Source: Eustoma russellianum (Eukaryota; Streptophyta; Magnoliopsida; Gentianales; Gentianaceae). From it: 64,000 nucleotides of DNA. Positions 60,018-64,000 of this stretch are shown here, piece by piece. How positions within the stretch are numbered: position 1 is the first letter of the stretch; the number at the start of each line of letters is the position of its first letter. Position numbers and translations under genes: made by a program. The notes beneath the pieces are model-generated. The model did not search any database. It was not told where the DNA came from and was given only the letters and a program-made list of their open reading frames with translations. The stretch spans positions 19,023,250 through 19,087,249 of the forward strand of contig AP025045.1 of assembly GCA_036186865.1 (NCBI GenBank), written 5' to 3'.

Positions 60018-61585
60018 AATGGCGGCTGCCACCGTAGTTGAATTCTGGCTCCGATTTCCAGCTTTCTTGCGTACATTTCTTGCTTTAATCCTTTGTTCAT
60101 CTTCTGGATTTCCTCTTCTGATCGATCCAATTTTCGCTTCGGGTGCTGCCGCCATAGATCACAGATCCTTTGCGTCGGTGCTGCATTCCACCGGTCCATC
60201 GTTGCCTCCTTGAGAGATAACTAAATACAAAGGTGTTCCAGCAATCAAATTTACCCATGAGGAGGTTTTTGTTTCGGAAGATCCTTTCAAATACTGTTTG
60301 ATAGGAACTTTTTGGTATAGATGCCCCAAACTTGACGCTATTCGTAAGTGCTTTGATCGTATAGGGTTCACGTCTTCAATAAAGATCACGTTACCAGATG
60401 CATCGCATATTCTTATGCATTTCAACTCTGAATCTGATTATTATAGATGTTTCTCTCATCGCACATGGACTGTCTTGGGATATCATATGAGGGTGACAAA
60501 TGGACTTATGATTTGGATCCTAAGATTGATGTACCCATTGTTCCGATATGGGTCTCTTTGCCCGGTTTGCCAATATATTTGCATAAACAAGATGCATTAT
60601 TTGAAATAGCTAGAATGGTGGGAAATCCGTTGCGAGCGGATGCTGCAACAATGCAACTGTTGTGTCCTTCAGTAGCAAGAATATGCATTGAGATTGATAT
60701 TTCGAAGGAGTTGCCTAAGCGGGTATATATTCAAAGTGCTGATTATCATTTTTTCCAGGCAGAGGAATATGAGAATTTACCAGAGTACTGCACGTCCTGT
60801 AGACTGCTTGGACATTCTCTACCTTCTTGTAGGGCTGATAAGGCTACAGATTCTGTTCATAAAGATGTTGGGTATCCGTCTGAGACAGTAAAATTTCCTG
60901 AGAGTCGCCCAGTGCAGAGATGGTCGCCTAAAAGAAGCCTGCTACGGTGATAGTTGCCGATGAAGAGCATGCAGAGGCAGAACAAATAGATGAATTGTTG
61001 GTTGAACTGCCTGGAAGTGATGCCACAGCTAGAGATGCCCTACAGCAAGAGGATGCAGTGCAAGTGGAGGTTCACGTAGGCCCCTTAACAAACGTAGTCA
61101 TTGAGCAATCAGAGGAGGTTTAGTTAGTGGAGGATGAACAAATTGTTAGAGCGCTTACATCTCCAATATCCCATAAGGTTACTGATGAATTGAGAGTAGC
61201 AGGGATTTCAAATGCACAAGACTTGGATTTGCGGAACTGCACCTTTGCTGCGATCAATCCACCTCTAGAAGATGACATAGATCCGAAGTTGTCCCATGCA
61301 TCAGACTTTGAGTTGCATGATGATGCCCATGTGGATTCACAAGATTTGCGTAATGCAGTTCTGGAAGTAGCACGCATTTTATCCGCCACGCCTAGATCGA
61401 AAGATGGTCACCCTGATATTTCTCACCCAGATGTTACTATGGCTGTGGATAACCTTGTAAAGTTACAGACACGTCGGCCTCGTCGAAAGAAAGGTGATTT
61501 ACCTCTGGCCCATCCTTCATCAATTGTTACACGTGGTGCGTTGAAACGTACCATCATTAACTTGCCGCCCTCCTTATCTCAATGA
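60018..61585 (+). pseudogene. LINE-F ORF1
   Basis: ATG at 60018 opens MAAATVVEFWLRF. The DUF4283-like core is spread over frames 60298-60520 (LIGTFWYRCPKL, YYRCFSHRTW) and 60500-60950 (VPIVPIWVSLPGLPIYLHKQ, ARICIEIDISKELPKRVYIQ). The zinc knuckle YCTSCRLLGHSLPSC is complete (CX2CX4HX4C, about 60785-60835). After a shift near 60945 the acidic tail continues to 61585, ending PPSLSQ-stop. At least one stop (60211-60213) and two frameshifts. The stop overlaps the ORF2 start by ATGA. Confidence 0.8.
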
Positions 61586-62905
61586 AGATTCTTCTATGGA
61601 ACATTAGAGGTATCAACACCTCGTTAGTTTGCCTTACTTCTCTTATTCGTCAATATAATTTACATTTATTAGTCCTGATAGAACCCAAGCTCAGAGTGTC
61701 TCAGCTGGAGCAGTTTTGGCTGAAGTTAGGGTTTTCAAAAGCATGTTCATCTGGGGGTGATAACATATGGATCTTCTGGCATGAATTTTCTGTGGACATT
61801 TTGGGTGTGTGTCATGGGGTACAGAATTTGTCCCTACGGTTTCGATGTCATTCAACAGCAAAGGAGTTTTAGTTCACTGCAGTATATGCGAAACATACTG
61901 TAGCATCACGCCGACCATTATGGCAGGATTTATGTTCCTTTCATGATGAGATGGTTTTGCCATGGCTGATAGGAGGTGATTTTAACACATTCCTCTCTTT
62001 AGATGAGCACAAAGGTGTAGCAACGCCATCGATACGAGCATTAACAGATTTTAAGCATTTTGTCAAATCTTGTGATTTATTGGATATATCTTTTCAAGGA
62101 TCCCCATACACCTAGTCAGATGGTAGGGTTTGGGCAAGGTGTGGCGTAGATTGGATCGCTTCCTTTGTACTCCTACGTGCTCGGATGGCTGCGCATCTCT
62201 TCTCGTTAAGCATCTTCATGGGGCTATGTCGGATCATTCACCATTGCTTTTTCACTGTCAGGCTGGCAGCATCTCAGGTCCAAAGTCTTTTTTTATTTGG
62301 ATGCATGGCTCACGCATGCAGATTTTGAACATTACATGAGAACGCAATGGAGGTCATATCCTACGGTTGGTGGGATGCATGGATTTTATACAAAGCTGAA
62401 ACGACTTAAAGAGGATTTGCGCATATGGAACAAACAAATTTTTTGTAATATTTTCACGGAGTTGCAGGTGGCTGAGGAGAATACTGTTCGCACAGAAAAA
62501 GACTATGATGATGCACCTACTGAGACAACTCGAGCATCATATCATTTGGCTAAAGCACAGCTTGCCGCATTACAAACTCGTGCCATGATTTATAGGAAGC
62601 AGAAAGCGAATATTAAATGGCTTAAAGAAGGAGATGCCAACACAGCTTTTTATCATCAAACAGTTAAGCATCGCAAGCTTAAGCAAGCAATTGTATCTAT
62701 TAATAAGCAGGATGGTACAGTCTGTGACACACCACAGTCAATTCAACAGGAAGCTGTAACATTTTTTGAGAGGTTATTTGCTGCAGAAACCACGGATGAT
62801 CATGAAGTTTTATTAAAACATATACCCCACATTCTGACATATGCGGATAACGGTCAATTGCTACATATGCCATTGATTGATGAAGTCCGACAAGTTGTGT
62901 GGTAG
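61582..62905 (+). pseudogene. LINE-F ORF2 start and endonuclease
   Basis: ATG 61582 begins MKILLWNIRGINTS, then LIEPKLRVSQ (Glu). A TAG at 61870-61872 breaks the frame. GGDFNTFLSLDEHKG follows (about 61975-62020), then a TAG where Trp is expected (about 62113) and a shift into 62130-62339 (VWRRLDRFL, MSDHSPLLFHC). 62297-62905 carries the linker KWLKEGDANTAFYHQ and ends at a TAG. The endonuclease motifs themselves are conserved. Confidence 0.8.
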
Positions 62906-64000
62906 TTGAGTCCTTCCAGTGCGTCGGGACCATACGGTTTTCCAGGGTCTTTTTACAGACATTTCTGGGATGCTATCCATTTAGACGTTTTATTGGCAGT
63001 ACAAGAATTTTTCTTAGGCGTTCGAATGCCCAAGATTATGGCGACTTCTTTGATATGTTTGATCCCAAAGGTTTCCAACCCCTTCACATTTAGTGATTAT
63101 CGGCCAATTTGTTTAACAAATTTTCTCTCTAAAGTTATAACACACATTATATCCAATCGGGTAAATGAGTTCTTGCCTAGAGTGATTTCTCCAGAACAAT
63201 CCGGTTTCATGTCGGGAAAAGGTATTACTAAGCAGATCCTGATGGCAAAGGATATGGTCCACATATTGGATCGAAAGTGTCGGGGGGACAAGTAATTATT
63301 AAAATTGATATGGCTAAGGCATTTGATCGTGTATCATGGCGGTATTTGGAGATTTTGTTATTGCACTTTTGCTTTCATTCTCGCTTTGTGCGTCTCATTA
63401 TGAATAATCTGGCTGCTACTTGCTGTTCTATGTTGGTCAATGGAAAACCTTGTGGATTTTTTCGGCCATCCAGATGTGTTAAACAGGGTGATCCCTTGTC
63501 TCCTCTTCTTTTCATACTTGCTTCTGAGGGATTGTCTAGAGGACTTAATGCTTTATTTCAATCGAGCCACCTCAAGGGTTTTGCTAGTGGTCGTGTACAA
63601 CCTATATCTCACCTTGGATTTGCGGATGATTTATTGGTATTTTTTAATGGCTCTCTCAGCAATTTTCAAGCGTTTAAGCAGTTTCTAGAGCAATATCAAC
63701 GTGCCTCGGGACAGTTAGTTAACTATCATAAGAGCCAATGTGTGGTAGGCGGTGACTATCCTTAAGTCGAGAAATCACGGCATATAATATGAGACATTCG
63801 GTGCTGCCCATAAAGTACTTGGGCTCTTATCTATTTAAAGGCCTTAATTGTTCCCACAATTGTACATCTTCGCTTGCTTACTTTGATGCACGATTGACAG
63901 GTTGGTCACAAAACCTTTTAAGTATGGCTGGACTAGTGGCGTTAATACAGTCAGTGCTTACTTCTATGATGTTACATATTATGGCGGCAACAAATCTTCC
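62906..64000 (+). pseudogene. LINE-F ORF2 reverse transcriptase, cut by the window edge
   Basis: 62906-63295: SASGPYGFPGSFYRHFW, TSLICLIPK, YRPICLTNF, EQSGFMSGKGI. A one-base shift at about 63285 leads to 63277-63765: VIIKIDMAKAFDRVSW, VKQGDPLSPLLF and LGFADDLLVFF (FADD intact, about 63618-63635). The thumb continues in broken frames (KYLGSYLFKGLN, about 63815-63850) to the window end. Confidence 0.85.

Larger units (their letters stand above)
59985..64000 (+). mobile_element. LINE-F: 5' part of a plant L1, continues past the window
   Basis: Plus-strand leader and ORF1 (60018-61585), then ORF2 (61582 onward) through endonuclease and RT to the right edge. Several stops and frameshifts. The exact 5' end is uncertain. 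Confidence 0.8.

Overview
This is plant (angiosperm, probably eudicot) nuclear DNA made almost entirely of nested transposable elements. The evidence is plant-type L1 LINEs with DUF4283-like ORF1 proteins, large Ty3/gypsy LTRs primed from initiator tRNA-Met, an endogenous caulimovirid (pararetrovirus) copy and many AT microsatellites. The only recognisable host-derived gene is an intronless, frameshifted copy of a plant ABC1-family (ADCK1 / Arabidopsis ATATH9-like) kinase at 16482-18187 (-). No tRNA, rRNA, CRISPR or intact single-copy host gene was seen.

Nest, outside to inside. A LINE ORF1 fragment (LINE-D, 41751-42440) was interrupted by a copy of LTR family 'X' (X2; visible as 1-305 and 40445-41750, both antisense). 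X2 was in turn interrupted by 'Gypsy-1' (+ strand; 5' LTR remnant 10000-12607, PBS 12610, PPT 15605, 3' LTR 15618-40444). The front of the 5' LTR is missing, and a caulimovirid copy (about 440-9925, - strand) joins it at a TA microsatellite. That viral copy was itself interrupted by a second X copy (X1, 3580-6640, TG..CA ends, TSD AAATT). The 3' LTR of Gypsy-1 carries two insertions: the ABC1 kinase retrocopy (about 16380-18245), at the same TA repeat, and 'Gypsy-2' (19707-39265, - strand, TSD AAGTA). Gypsy-2 has the unusual layout LTR-internal-LTR-internal-LTR, and its rightmost LTR carries a 238-bp LINE tail with a 14-bp TSD.

The right third (41751-64000) is a LINE cluster: LINE-D (-), a LINE-E tail (+), the nearly complete but dead LINE-C (-, 42890-52622), a LINE-B 3' part fused to an almost complete LINE-A (-, 52623-59885), and LINE-F (+, 60000 to the window edge). 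Inside LINE-C ORF1 lies the most unusual object here: a 3807-bp palindromic insertion (48270-52076). It has two inverted arms of about 1.3 kb, retroviral-type TG..CA ends and a perfect 5-bp TSD, as if a retrotransposon cDNA had integrated through two copies of the same LTR end.

All coding regions are damaged by stops or frameshifts. Element names (X, Gypsy-1/2, LINE-A to F) are local labels; boundaries come from reading terminal motifs and repeats by eye, not from alignment.
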